DNA of 64,000 nucleotides from Chthonomonas sp. UBA2362 (GCA_002344135.1 DDTO01000007.1:1-64000), one strand, 5' to 3'. Shown: positions 15,872 through 24,834, counted from the first letter of the stretch. The notes: generated from the letters alone by a model not told the origin. Made by a program: numbers and translations.

Positions 15872-18544
15872 ATGGTGAAGTGGCTCACACTCACCGTCGC
15901 AGCGGTTGTTGCCGCGACGGTCACGATTGCAATTGTCCGGCTCGACAACGAGGAGCGTGCGGTCAAGGCCAAGCTCGAGGGGCCCTGGGAGGCCCACGCA
16001 TGGCGTCGCCTCGCCTGGCTCGACGAGTACGGCGAGTTCGACCACGCCAGCTACTTGCGGGCGCTCGCTCAGCGCGACGCAATGCTCGCGCAGGGTGAAG
16101 TCGGCACGCAAGCGGTTGTGTGGACCGAACGAGGACCGGAAAACGTGGGCGGACGGACGCGCTCGCTCGTAATCCATCCGACCAACCCGAACATCATGCT
16201 CGCGGGCTCGGTCGGGGGCGGCATCTGGCGCACCACGAACGGGGGAACGACCTGGGCCCCCGTCGACGATCGCCTGCGCTCGCTCGCGATCGGCTGCTTA
16301 GCGATCGATCCTACAAATGCGAACGTGATTTATGCCGGCTCGGGCGAAGGGTTCTTCAACGGCGACGCCATCGGCGGGGCCGGCATCTACAAATCCACCG
16401 ACGGCGGCGTCTCATTCACCCTTCTGCCGAGCACCGCTGGATGGGACAACGTCTGCCGCATCGCGATTTCGCCCAACGGGGCGACCCTGCTCGCCGCGAA
16501 GCGCTACGGAGGCATCCAACGCTCCACGAACGGCGGCGTTTCGTGGTCGAACCCGCTTTGGGCGCAGGGGAGCTACTACGTCGAATTCGATCCCACGAAC
16601 TCAAGCAAGGCGATCGCCCAAGTAATCGATTACGACTTCGGAGTGGGCAACTGGTTCCACCGGGCCCTCTTTTCGACCAACGGCGGGGCGTCTTGGACTG
16701 CCGCCAGCGGATTGAATCAGGTCTGGAATTTCGAAAACCGGATCGAGCTCAAGTACGCCGCCAGCAACCCCACCATCGTGTATGCCTCCTGTGCTTCGGG
16801 GGGCGGAAAGGTGTGGAAGTCGACCAACGGCGGCCAATCCTATGCACAGGTGACCACCACCGGCTCGAGCGGCTGCAACTGGTACGCCAATCCCTTGTGG
16901 GTCGATCCGACCAACCCGAACGTGCTCGTGGTCGGCGGCTATCACCTCTTCCGCAGCACCGATGGCGGGGTGACGCTCTCCCAGATCAGCGACGGTTACA
17001 TCCAGACGACCCAGCCCCATCCGGACATGCACTTCGTCGTCCACGATCCCGGCTTCAACGGTACGACCAACCGGCGCGTGTACGTCTGCAACGACGGCAG
17101 CGTGTACCGAACCGACAATATCTACACTGCGAGCACCTCGAGTGGCTGGACTCGGCTCGATGTCGGACAGCGCACGACCCAGTACTACGGCGCCCAGGGC
17201 GACGGTCCGAGTGGGCGGATCATCGGAGGCACCCAAGACAACGGCACCCTGCGTCTTCAAACCGGATCGAACAACGCCAACCTCATGTTCGGCGGCGACG
17301 GCGGGTTCTGCGCGATCGACTGGACGAACACGAACTACTGCTACGGCGAGTACATCTCGCTCCAGATTCACCGCTCGACGAATGGCGGTTCGTCGGCAAG
17401 CTACATCTATAGCGGCATCGCGGACGCCGGTACCGACGCGAACTTCATCGCGCCCTTCATCCTCGACCCGAACAACGCCGCCCGAATGCTCGCGGGCGGC
17501 CGTCAGCTTTGGCGTACCGTCAACGTTCGCGCCGCTGCACCGATTTGGACCTCGATCCGCCCGGCGGGCAGCGACCGGATCAGCGCCATCGCCGTCGCCA
17601 CCGGCAGCTCCGACGTCGTGTGGGTCGCTCAGAACAACGGCGAGGTCTGGAAGACGACCAACGGTACCGCCGGTTCGCCGACCTGGACTGCGATCGACGA
17701 CAATGCAGGCGCGAACCCCTTTCCGAATCGATACGTCACGCGAATCCTGGTGGATCGGAGCAATTCGAACATCGTGTACGTCGCCCTCGGCGGTTTTTCG
17801 ACGGACAACCTCTGGAAGACCACCAACGGTGGCGCCACATGGGTCGACGTAACCGGCTCGGGGGCGAACGGACTCCCCGATGCCCCGATTCGGGGTATCG
17901 CGCGTCACCCAGGGGCAGCGAACTGGCTCTATGCAGGCACCGAAGTAGGACTCTTCGAAACGCGCGACGGCGGCGCGACGTGGTCGACCAATGCCTACGG
18001 GCCCGCGAACGTCAGCGTGGACGAAGTCACCTTCATGCACAACTCCACGACCCTCCTCGTCGCGACCCACGGCCGGGGAATCTGGACGGCGAACATTCCG
18101 AACCCTGCCGGCAACGTCACGGGAACGGTGACCCTGCAGGACTGGGGAGGCCTTGCCGCCGGCCAGACCGTTCGTTTCGAGGTGATGCCGACAGGCTCGA
18201 CCATCGCGACGACGACAGTGGACGTCGTCCTCGGCTCCGGCGGATCATTCATCTTCAACCCGAATGTCTCGACCGGCATCTACGACCTCTACGCCAAGGG
18301 AAGCCACTGGCTGCGGCGCAAGGTCGCCTCGGTCAGCCTCAACTCCGGCGGAACCAACGGCGTCGCGTACAGCCTCGTGAACGGGGACATCGACCGCGAC
18401 AACGAGGTCGCCATCGGCGACTATTCGGCACTGTCGTCAAGCTTCGGCTCTTCGAACCCGCAAGCCGATTTGAACGGCGATGGAGACGTGGATATCGGAG
18501 ACTTCGGCATCCTGTCGGCCCGCTTCGGAAGCATCGGAGACTAG
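15872..18544 (+). CDS. Secreted BNR/sialidase-type beta-propeller protein with C-terminal dockerin-like repeat
   Basis: The 890-residue product has an N-terminal hydrophobic signal/anchor (about 3-22). Repeated blade motifs follow, such as GGGIWRTTNGGTTW, GIYKSTDGGVSF, KVWKSTNGGQSY and NLWKTTNGGATW; these S/T-x-D/N-G-G-x-x-W BNR (Asp-box) repeats are typical of sialidase and sortilin-like propellers. At about 750-830 a beta-sandwich follows. The tail (about 835-885) holds two calcium-loop repeats of dockerin type I, GDIDRDNEVAIGDYSAL and LNGDGDVDIGDFGIL. The sialidase Arg triad is not evident, so it may bind rather than cleave. TATGTT lies 6 bases before an in-frame GTG at 15875, which may be the true start. 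Confidence 0.8.
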   Translation: MVKWLTLTVAAVVAATVTIAIVRLDNEERAVKAKLEGPWEAHAWRRLAWLDEYGEFDHASYLRALAQRDAMLAQGEVGTQAVVWTERGPENVGGRTRSLVIHPTNPNIMLAGSVGGGIWRTTNGGTTWAPVDDRLRSLAIGCLAIDPTNANVIYAGSGEGFFNGDAIGGAGIYKSTDGGVSFTLLPSTAGWDNVCRIAISPNGATLLAAKRYGGIQRSTNGGVSWSNPLWAQGSYYVEFDPTNSSKAIAQVIDYDFGVGNWFHRALFSTNGGASWTAASGLNQVWNFENRIELKYAASNPTIVYASCASGGGKVWKSTNGGQSYAQVTTTGSSGCNWYANPLWVDPTNPNVLVVGGYHLFRSTDGGVTLSQISDGYIQTTQPHPDMHFVVHDPGFNGTTNRRVYVCNDGSVYRTDNIYTASTSSGWTRLDVGQRTTQYYGAQGDGPSGRIIGGTQDNGTLRLQTGSNNANLMFGGDGGFCAIDWTNTNYCYGEYISLQIHRSTNGGSSASYIYSGIADAGTDANFIAPFILDPNNAARMLAGGRQLWRTVNVRAAAPIWTSIRPAGSDRISAIAVATGSSDVVWVAQNNGEVWKTTNGTAGSPTWTAIDDNAGANPFPNRYVTRILVDRSNSNIVYVALGGFSTDNLWKTTNGGATWVDVTGSGANGLPDAPIRGIARHPGAANWLYAGTEVGLFETRDGGATWSTNAYGPANVSVDEVTFMHNSTTLLVATHGRGIWTANIPNPAGNVTGTVTLQDWGGLAAGQTVRFEVMPTGSTIATTTVDVVLGSGGSFIFNPNVSTGIYDLYAKGSHWLRRKVASVSLNSGGTNGVAYSLVNGDIDRDNEVAIGDYSALSSSFGSSNPQADLNGDGDVDIGDFGILSARFGSIGD

Positions 18545-18647
18545 GTTCCCGCCGCACGAACCATCGGGCTACCGTGGGTGGTAGCCGGGGGATGGCTCCG
18601 CCCCCGGTCAGCCGTCTTCCCGCGGCAAGAACCATCCGCGGGCTACC
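18545..18647. repeat. Cluster of three alternating palindromic repeats (family A)
   Basis: Three copies of one 28-32-base element fill the gap between convergent genes: forward at 18545-18573, inverted at 18580-18607, forward at 18616-18647. The best copy has CCCGCGG and CCGCGGG arms around AAGAACCAT and ends in GCTACC. A fourth copy is at 24765-24796. The arrangement resembles enterobacterial BIMEs (REP clusters) and may end transcripts from both sides. Confidence 0.75.
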
Positions 18648-18669
18648 TCTATGGAGACCCAATGAACCG

Positions 18670-20088
18670 CTACGCGTCCGAGTACAGATAGAACTCGTAC
18701 GGATGGGGGCGGAGGTCGATTTGGTCGCATTCGTTCTCCCGCTTCCACGCGATATAGGTCTTGATGAGGTCCTCGGTGAAGACGTCGCCTTTGAGCAAGA
18801 AGAGGTGATCGGCTTCGAGGGCGTCCAGGGTAGCCCGGAGTGAGCCAGGTGTCTGCGGGATATCGGCCTTCTCCAGCGGAGGCAATTCGTAGAGGTCCTT
18901 GTCGATCGGCTTGCGGGGCTCGATGCGGTTCTGGATGCCATCGATGGCCGCCATCATGATCGCGCTAAAGGCGAGATAGGGGTTCGCGGTGGGGTCCGGG
19001 GCGCGGAACTCGATGCGCTTGGCTTTGGGGGACTTGCTGAACATCGGGATGCGGACGCAGGCCGAACGGTTGCGGGCCGAATAGATGAGGTTGATCGGGG
19101 CTTCATAGCCGGGGACGAGGCGGCGATAGGAATTCGTGGTGGGCGCGCAAATGGCGAGCAGTGCCGGAGCATGGTGGAGGATGCCGCCGATCATGAACCT
19201 CGCGGCTTCCGAAAGACCGGCATACCCCGTCTCGTCGACCATGATGGTTTCACCGTTCTTCCAGACGGAGAAATGGACGTGCATCCCGCTGCCGTTGTCG
19301 CCATAGACGGGTTTCGGCATGAAGGTCGCCGTCAGGCCGTGTTCGGCGGCGGTCGCCCGCACGACGTACTTGAATTTCTGGAGGTTGTCGGCCATCCGGA
19401 GCAGGGTTTGGAATCGAACGTCGATTTCGCACTGCCCGGGGCTACCGACCTCGTGGTGATGAATCTCCGGCTCGCAGCCGACGATTTCGAGGTTGAGCAT
19501 CATGTCGCTGCGGACGTCTTGGAGGCGATCGGCGGGCGGACAGGGGAAGTAGCCCCCTTTGGGCCGGTGGGTGTAGCCGAGCGAACCCTCCTCACCGCTA
19601 TTCCAGTGGGCTTCCTCACTATCGATCTGGAAGAACGCGCCTTGGGCCGAATTCGCGTACCGCATTTCGTCGAAGACGAAGAACTCGGCTTCGGGGCCGA
19701 TGAAGGCGGTGTCGCCGATGCCGGTCGAGCGAAGGTACTGTTCGGCCTTCTTGGCGACGTAGCGCGGGTCGCGGCTGTAGCGCTCGCGAGTGATCGGGTC
19801 CTCGATGTCGCAGATCAGGACCGCGGTCTTGTACTCGTGGAACGGATCGAAGAAGAGCGACTCCGGGTCGGGAATGAGAAGCATGTCGGACTCGTTGATG
19901 GCCTGGAAACCGCGGATACTCGATCCGTCGAAGCCGAGCCCGTCCTCGAAGGCTTCGGAGTGCAGGTTCTTGGCGGGGATGGTGAAGTGGTGCCACATCC
20001 CGAACAGGTCGGTAAAGCGAACATCGACGAGATCGGCGTTCTCTTCCCGAATGCGGGCGAGCGCCTCCGAAACGGCTTGAGTCGACAT
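18670..20088 (-). CDS. glnA: Glutamine synthetase type I
   Basis: A 472-residue GSI protein. It shows the N-terminal beta-grasp (VRFTDLFGMWHHFTIP), the latch FDGSSIRGF, the ammonium/metal segment GPEAEFFVFD, the ATP-binding KPVYGDNGSGMHVHFSVWK (20 or fewer residues) and NRSACVRIP. The adenylylation site DKDLYELPP is intact, with Tyr at the position of E. coli Tyr397, so adenylylation control is possible. It ligates ammonia to glutamate using ATP and forms dodecamers in the cytoplasm. A strong GGAGAGGGA ribosome binding site precedes ATG. The leader is long (about 140 bases) and structured. Single-gene unit. Confidence 0.96.
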   Translation of the reverse strand: MSTQAVSEALARIREENADLVDVRFTDLFGMWHHFTIPAKNLHSEAFEDGLGFDGSSIRGFQAINESDMLLIPDPESLFFDPFHEYKTAVLICDIEDPITRERYSRDPRYVAKKAEQYLRSTGIGDTAFIGPEAEFFVFDEMRYANSAQGAFFQIDSEEAHWNSGEEGSLGYTHRPKGGYFPCPPADRLQDVRSDMMLNLEIVGCEPEIHHHEVGSPGQCEIDVRFQTLLRMADNLQKFKYVVRATAAEHGLTATFMPKPVYGDNGSGMHVHFSVWKNGETIMVDETGYAGLSEAARFMIGGILHHAPALLAICAPTTNSYRRLVPGYEAPINLIYSARNRSACVRIPMFSKSPKAKRIEFRAPDPTANPYLAFSAIMMAAIDGIQNRIEPRKPIDKDLYELPPLEKADIPQTPGSLRATLDALEADHLFLLKGDVFTEDLIKTYIAWKRENECDQIDLRPHPYEFYLYSDA

Positions 20089-20103
20089 ATTGAGGTCCCT
20101 CTC

Positions 20104-20241
20104 CTAGAATTGATCCTGGCCCCGATTCGCGGGGCGCGAGCGGCTTGTGCGGCACCCGGTCCGGTCCCGACGCCGCGCGCGAGACCCCTAGGCCGGCTTC
20201 TTCGCTGGGCTTGCCGCCTCGTTGCGGCACCCCGAATTATG
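20104..20241 (-). promoter_or_regulatory. glnA promoter and long structured leader
   Basis: On the minus strand CATAAT (20241-20236) is a good -10 candidate. From there to the ATG at 20088 the leader is about 140 bases and contains a CCCCG/CGGGG hairpin near 20123-20137 and two direct copies of GGGTGCCGCA. I do not recognise a known glutamine riboswitch. Confidence 0.35.
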
Positions 20242-20274
20242 CCACGGGACACCCTGTGGAGTCGCCGCGAAATC

Positions 20275-20282
20275 GCCGATAA
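20275..20282 (+). promoter_or_regulatory. Possible sigma-28 (FliA) -10 element of flgK
   Basis: GCCGATAA, the consensus flagellar sigma-28 -10, ends 15 bases before the flgK ATG. The matching -35 (TAAA) is not evident, so this rests on the -10 and on the gene being a class 3 type flagellar gene. Confidence 0.4.
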
Positions 20283-20297
20283 ACCTGGTGGAAAACT

Positions 20298-21701
20298 ATG
20301 CCGGGACCATTCGGAGGAATCGATCTGGCGAGCCGCGCGCTGCGGAACTTCCAGCGCGCACTCGACGTGACGGGGCACAACATCGCCAACGTCAACAGGC
20401 CGGGCTACTCGCGACAAACGGTCGACTTCCGCCAAGGCGAACCGAGTTTCTATGCCTCAGGAAGCCTCTGGGTGGGCAGCGGCGTGGAGATTTCGAACGT
20501 GAACCGCATTCGGGACATGTTCCTCGACGCACGCCGCCGCGATGGTGAGAGCGATCTTAACCGGTACCGCACGCTCGCCGGGCAGCTGGACTCCATCCAG
20601 GGAATCTTCGGCGAACCGGGCGACACCGGCATCGCGACTGCCCTCGACAAGTTTTGGGACGCCTGGTCGGGGCTCGCATCCAATCCCTCGGATCAGGGAG
20701 CCCGTATGCAGGTGCGGCTCGCCGGCGAAACGCTGGCGACGCGGATCCGATCGACGCACGCCGACCTGAGGAGGCTTTCGAACCAGATCGACCAGGAAAT
20801 CAATTCGACGATCACCGAAATCAACTCGATCGCCCAGCAGATTCACGACCTGAACGGCTCGATACGTCGCGCGCTCGCCCAGGGCGGCCCTCCGAACGAC
20901 TTGCTCGACCAGCGCGACCAGCTCGTGCAGCGCCTGAGCGGGCTGGCGAACATCACCACCGCCGACTTCGACGACGGCTCGATCGCGGTCTACATGAGCC
21001 AGCATACGCTCGTCGAGCCTGCGACCCCTCCCAAGGGGCTTCCCTTCGCGTACGACGTGGGACAGGCCAAGGTCGGAATCGCCGACGTCCGATCGGGCAA
21101 GCTCAGGGGCCTGCTCGACGCTAAGCTGAAACTCGATGGCGGCGCCGTTGGCGCGACGATCGTCGAAGGCGCGCTCGGCATGCTCGATCGACTCGCCAAT
21201 GGGCTGCGAACGACCGTCAACAGCCTTCACAAGACGATCGCCGATCCCCTCGACGTCTCGGAGCGATTCTTCGCCGACGTCCCGCCCGGCGACCCGCAGA
21301 CTGGCGCGATCGATTTCGATCTCGAGGCGCGGATCTATGCCGACCACCGAAACATCCTCGCCGGCGACCCGGCCAAGCCGGGAGACGGCTCGATCGCCCT
21401 CGCCCTCAGCGCGCTTCGCAGTCAAAGCCACGTTATCTTCGGGGGCAAATCCTTCAATGTGTTCTACCAAGAAAGCATGACGAGCCTTGCCCACGAGGCA
21501 CGCTTCTTCCAGTCGAAGGCGGACGTGCAGGCCTCCGTGGTGAACCAGATCGAGGCGCAGCAGCTGAGCGTGAGCGGCGTCTCGCTTGACGACGAGATGG
21601 CCAACATGCTTCGGTTCCAGCGCAGCTACCAGGCGGCGGCGAAGATGCTGACTATTTTCGACCAGGTGACCGAAGATCTCATTGGGATGATCCGGAGATA
21701 G
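20298..21701 (+). CDS. flgK: Flagellar hook-associated protein 1
   Basis: The 467-residue protein starts with the conserved D0 region (LASRALRNFQRALDVTGHNIAN then RPGYSRQ; first part within residues 10-31) and ends with the matching C-terminal helix (SVSLDDEMANMLRFQRSYQ, LTIFDQVTEDLIGMIRR). It forms the first hook-filament junction ring and is exported by the flagellar type III system. It is first of the set flgK-flgL-fliW-csrA, with 5 bases between flgK and flgL. Length is within the normal range (440-640). Confidence 0.92.
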   Translation: MPGPFGGIDLASRALRNFQRALDVTGHNIANVNRPGYSRQTVDFRQGEPSFYASGSLWVGSGVEISNVNRIRDMFLDARRRDGESDLNRYRTLAGQLDSIQGIFGEPGDTGIATALDKFWDAWSGLASNPSDQGARMQVRLAGETLATRIRSTHADLRRLSNQIDQEINSTITEINSIAQQIHDLNGSIRRALAQGGPPNDLLDQRDQLVQRLSGLANITTADFDDGSIAVYMSQHTLVEPATPPKGLPFAYDVGQAKVGIADVRSGKLRGLLDAKLKLDGGAVGATIVEGALGMLDRLANGLRTTVNSLHKTIADPLDVSERFFADVPPGDPQTGAIDFDLEARIYADHRNILAGDPAKPGDGSIALALSALRSQSHVIFGGKSFNVFYQESMTSLAHEARFFQSKADVQASVVNQIEAQQLSVSGVSLDDEMANMLRFQRSYQAAAKMLTIFDQVTEDLIGMIRR

Positions 21702-21706
21702 GGCCT

Positions 21707-22588
21707 ATGACGCGCATTTCGACCGCCTACCAGTACTCGACTTACCAGCGCGAGATTCGCGAGGCCGAGCGACGCTACTTCGACGCCCAGCGTCAGGTCA
21801 CGACCGGAAAGCGGCTGAATTCGCCCAGCGACGATCCGTCCGGCGCGAACTTCCTCCTCGGCGCGCGCGGCCTAAAATCGGCCGCCGAGCAGTTCACCTC
21901 GAACCTCGGAGTGGCCAAGCAATATCTCTCGTTCACCGCTTCCTCGCTCGACGACGGTCATACGTTGCTGCGCGAAGCCTACGCGATCGCGGTGCAGGCG
22001 AATCAGACGACGGTCAGCCAGGAGACGCGAAACGGACTGGCCCTCCAGGTCGAAGAAATGCAACGCCGCCTTGTCGACATTGCCAACGCCCAGGGCTCGG
22101 GCGGCCAGTTCCTCTTTTCGGGCCAGAAGACGAGCACGAAGCCCTTCGATGTTTCCAGCGGGAACCTGGTCTTCAGCGGCGACAACGACGAGATTCGGGT
22201 CGAGACTTCGGCTCACGAGACGCTGGCGGTGAACACCCCCGGCGAGCAGATGTTCCGAAAGGCCTACGAGGCCCTGCAGGAACTCGCCACCAACTTGCGC
22301 TCGGGAGTGACCGGTTCCACCGGCAGCGATATCCGCAGTCTGCAGGATCGCATGACCGACTTTCGATCGGAATGGAGCCTGGCTGGAGCGAAGCTCAACC
22401 GAGTCGAGGAGATGACCCGAAGCCATGAACGCCGTATCGACGAACTCGTCAAGCAGATCTCCGACGTCGAGGACATCGACCTCTCTCAAGCGATCCTCAA
22501 CTATCAGAAAGCTCAGACAGCCTACGCTGCGGCGCTCCAAGTAGGGAGCCAAGGACTCCAGATGAGCCTCATGGACTTTATTCGATGA
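21707..22588 (+). CDS. flgL: Flagellar hook-associated protein 3
   Basis: A 293-residue flagellin-like junction protein. The N-terminal helix reads RQVTTGKRLNSPSDDPSGAN and the C-terminal helix DLSQAILNYQKAQTAYAAAL, both flagellin/FlgL hallmarks. It sits between FlgK and the filament. Its stop overlaps the fliW start by 4 bases (ATGA), so the export substrate and the flagellin chaperone-like regulator are made together. Confidence 0.92.
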   Translation: MTRISTAYQYSTYQREIREAERRYFDAQRQVTTGKRLNSPSDDPSGANFLLGARGLKSAAEQFTSNLGVAKQYLSFTASSLDDGHTLLREAYAIAVQANQTTVSQETRNGLALQVEEMQRRLVDIANAQGSGGQFLFSGQKTSTKPFDVSSGNLVFSGDNDEIRVETSAHETLAVNTPGEQMFRKAYEALQELATNLRSGVTGSTGSDIRSLQDRMTDFRSEWSLAGAKLNRVEEMTRSHERRIDELVKQISDVEDIDLSQAILNYQKAQTAYAAALQVGSQGLQMSLMDFIR

Positions 22589-23046
22589 CGACGACTACAA
22601 ATTTCACATCGACCCGCTTCGGCGAGGTGGCCTACACCGACGCCGATATCGTGACGCTCGAGGGCGGCCTGCTCGGGTTTCCCGCGAGCACTTCGTACCT
22701 GATCCTCGCTCACAAGGAGGGGAGTCCGTTCCGTTGGCTACAATCCCTCGAAGAGCCAGGGCTGGCATTCCTCGTCGTCGATCCGGCCCATTTCGTCGAC
22801 GGATACGCGCCGCTCCTCGGAGATGAAGCGGCCCAAGCACTCGGATTATCCGAGGACACCCCCCGTCTCGTCTATACTATCGTTACCATTCCGAACGGGC
22901 GACCGGAGGAGATGACGATCAACCTTGCTGGGCCGATCGTGATCAACGGAGTCACTCGGGTGGCGAGACAACTGGTGATCGAGGACCCGAACTGTGCGAT
23001 CAAGCACCGAGTTCTCGAGAACAAATCCAAACGGCTCGCGGCCTAG
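22585..23046 (+). CDS. fliW: Flagellar assembly factor FliW
   Basis: The 153-residue product matches FliW: FGEVAYTDADIVTLEGGLLGFP at its start (about residues 12-33), FLVVDPAHF mid-protein, and a C-terminal VARQLVIEDPNCAIKH. In Bacillus and Campylobacter FliW binds flagellin and, when free, CsrA, so that flagellin translation matches filament export. The csrA gene follows 51 bases later, giving the complete partner switch. No flagellin gene is in the window. Confidence 0.92.
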   Translation: MTTTTNFTSTRFGEVAYTDADIVTLEGGLLGFPASTSYLILAHKEGSPFRWLQSLEEPGLAFLVVDPAHFVDGYAPLLGDEAAQALGLSEDTPRLVYTIVTIPNGRPEEMTINLAGPIVINGVTRVARQLVIEDPNCAIKHRVLENKSKRLAA

Positions 23047-23097
23047 GGTTCTCCGGAATCTTCGGCGTCGAGCGGGGGCCATGGAGGGCGCGCGTTC

Positions 23098-23304
23098 ATG
23101 CTGGTTCTCACCAGGAAAGTCAATCAGAGCATCATAATCGGAGACGACGTCGAAGTTGTCGTGCTCGAGGTTCGCGGCGAGCAGGTGCGGCTCGGCATCC
23201 GAGCCCCCAAAGACGTTACCGTCCACCGGAAGGAAATCTACGAGCAGATTCAGGAAGAAAATCGCCAGGCAGCCAAAACGCGCACCGAAGACGTCCCCGA
23301 ATAA
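23098..23304 (+). CDS. csrA: Carbon storage / translational regulator CsrA
   Basis: The 68-residue dimeric RNA-binding protein has the standard MLVLTRKVNQSIIIGDDVEV opening (20 residues), GEQVRLGIRAPKDV and the RNA-contacting Arg in VHRKEIYEQI. It binds GGA motifs in mRNA leaders to block translation, and FliW antagonises it. Its own leader contains GGA twice (near 23056 and 23081), the latter at the GGAGG ribosome binding site, so self-repression is possible. The C-terminal extension is slightly longer than in E. coli CsrA (61 residues), as usual in FliW-type bacteria. Confidence 0.95.
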   Translation: MLVLTRKVNQSIIIGDDVEVVVLEVRGEQVRLGIRAPKDVTVHRKEIYEQIQEENRQAAKTRTEDVPE

Positions 23305-23307
23305 TCC

Positions 23308-23817
23308 GTGCGCGAGGCCATGAGGCGCGGTTCGCTCCTCCGTCGACTCAACCGATTCCTCCTTAAGCGTTTTGTGCCGCGCTTCGCGCTGCGTCGGGTT
23401 CTTCTCATGGCCCAGGCTGGTGGCTACGCGCTCCAAGCGTCGGGAGTTCTCTTCATTTCGGCCGCGCTCGCCGGTTCGGCTAACGCATGGCTGCATGGCA
23501 GCGAAGGAACCCTGCTCTATTTTCGCGTTCTGCTCGAGCCGGCGAGATCGATCGCTGCCCTTGTCATAACGGCGTGGGTGTTCCCCGAAGCGTTCCCGTC
23601 TCCACGGAGGGCCTTGATGTTCTCCGTGATCTTGCCCACCCTGTTTGTCGCTCTGTTGGTGGGCTTGAAAATCGTTGCGGAAGGGGCGGGGCCGCCTCTC
23701 GTCCGTTTCGGCGAGGCCCAGCGCGCCGATGTCATGTGGCGCGATCCGAGATTCCTCGCCGTCGTTTGGGCGCTTCAGGTGCCGCTCCTCTACTCAACGG
23801 CTCGGCTTCGCCGCTAG
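23308..23817 (+). CDS. Small integral membrane protein, function unknown
   Basis: The 169-residue product has an Arg-rich N-terminus (about 1-30) and then about four hydrophobic segments near 35-58, 72-96, 103-125 and 143-163. It begins 3 bases after the csrA stop with a GTG (an ATG at 23320 is also possible), so it probably belongs to the flagellar transcript. No family is recognised. Confidence 0.6.
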   Translation: MREAMRRGSLLRRLNRFLLKRFVPRFALRRVLLMAQAGGYALQASGVLFISAALAGSANAWLHGSEGTLLYFRVLLEPARSIAALVITAWVFPEAFPSPRRALMFSVILPTLFVALLVGLKIVAEGAGPPLVRFGEAQRADVMWRDPRFLAVVWALQVPLLYSTARLRR

Positions 23818-23825
23818 CGCACCGG

Positions 23826-23831
23826 TACAAT
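23826..23831 (+). promoter_or_regulatory. -10 element (TACAAT) of ribF
   Basis: TACAAT ends 8 bases before the ribF ATG at 23840. The gap (CTGGGCCG) contains no ribosome binding site, fitting leaderless initiation. Confidence 0.5.
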
Positions 23832-23839
23832 CTGGGCCG

Positions 23840-24769
23840 ATGCTCACCCATTTCGGCATCGAGTCGGTGCTCGCAGAATGGCCCGAGGCCGTCGTTTGCG
23901 TCGGCACCTTCGACGGCGTCCATCTGGGACATCGGCACGTGATCTCCCGTGCCGTTCACGTAGGACGCCAGACCGATAGGCCGAGCATCGTGGTCACCTT
24001 CGATCGCCATCCTGCCTCGATCCTCGCCCCGGAGAGGGTCCCTCCGGCGATTGCAACGCTTGGCGAGGACCTCCGTCAGTTCGAGGCACTGGGCGTTTCG
24101 GCAGCCGCCGTACTCCGGTTCGACGAGGCTCTCGCCGCAACTTCCGCCGAGGACTTTCTACAGAACATCCTGCAACAAGGGCTCCATGCGAGTTCCCTCG
24201 TCGTCGGGCACGATTTCGCCCTAGGCCACGACCGAGTCGGAACGCCAGAATGGCTCGCCGAGCGGATTCCGACCGAAATCGTGCCGCCGTACCTCCTGGA
24301 CGGCCAGCGGGTCGCGAGCAGCGAGATTCGTCGGCTCGTCGCGGCAGGCGAAGTAGAGGCCGCCTCGCGGCTTCTCGGAAGACCCTTCGCCATCGAGGGA
24401 GTCGTCGTCGGGGGCCAGAAGCTGGGCCGCACCCTCGGGTTCCCGACCCTCAACCTCGCCCGAAGTGGCGGCCAGGTGCGTCCAGCCGATGGTGTCTATG
24501 CGGGTCGCTGCGAGACATCACTCGGGCGATTTGCCGCGGCCGTCGGCGTAGGCGTCCGCCCCACGATCGGTTCGGGTAAGCGAACGATCGAGGCGTACCT
24601 GCTCGACTTCCCCGGCGACAGCCTCTACGGTCAGGCCGTCAGATTGGAGGTGCTCCAGCGGCTGCGAGGCGAGATTCGGTTCGACAGCCTCGACGACCTG
24701 CGGCAGCAGATGGCAGCCGACGTCGATCGAGTACGGCTCGGTGCCGGGACGGCAAATCCACCACGGTAG
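23840..24769 (+). CDS. ribF: Bifunctional riboflavin kinase / FAD synthetase
   Basis: The 309-residue RibF has an N-terminal FMN adenylyltransferase domain (about 15-170; nucleotidyltransferase motif GTFDGVHLGHRHV and later VASSEIRRLV) and a C-terminal riboflavin kinase domain (about 185-300; LGRTLGFPTLNL, DGVYAGRC, EAYLLDFPGDSLYG). It makes FMN and FAD from riboflavin with two ATP. The ATG at 23840 directly follows the -10 hexamer. Its TAG stop lies inside a copy of repeat family A. Confidence 0.93.
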   Translation: MLTHFGIESVLAEWPEAVVCVGTFDGVHLGHRHVISRAVHVGRQTDRPSIVVTFDRHPASILAPERVPPAIATLGEDLRQFEALGVSAAAVLRFDEALAATSAEDFLQNILQQGLHASSLVVGHDFALGHDRVGTPEWLAERIPTEIVPPYLLDGQRVASSEIRRLVAAGEVEAASRLLGRPFAIEGVVVGGQKLGRTLGFPTLNLARSGGQVRPADGVYAGRCETSLGRFAAAVGVGVRPTIGSGKRTIEAYLLDFPGDSLYGQAVRLEVLQRLRGEIRFDSLDDLRQQMAADVDRVRLGAGTANPPR

Positions 24770-24796
24770 CCCGCGGATGGCTCTTGCCGCGGGAAC
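24765..24796 (-). repeat. Palindromic repeat family A, fourth copy
   Basis: This inverted copy carries CCCGCGG and CCGCGGG arms like the cluster at 18545-18647. It starts two bases before the ribF stop codon and supplies that TAG, so insertion or expansion of the repeat may have set the end of the protein. Confidence 0.75.
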
Positions 24797-24834
24797 ACGA
24801 CGCGCCGGTGCAATACGAGATTTGGCATGCCCGG

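Noticed and set aside
16601..18070. 489-residue minus-strand frame
   Set aside because: Antisense to the beta-propeller gene, which has Asp-box repeats in the plus frame.
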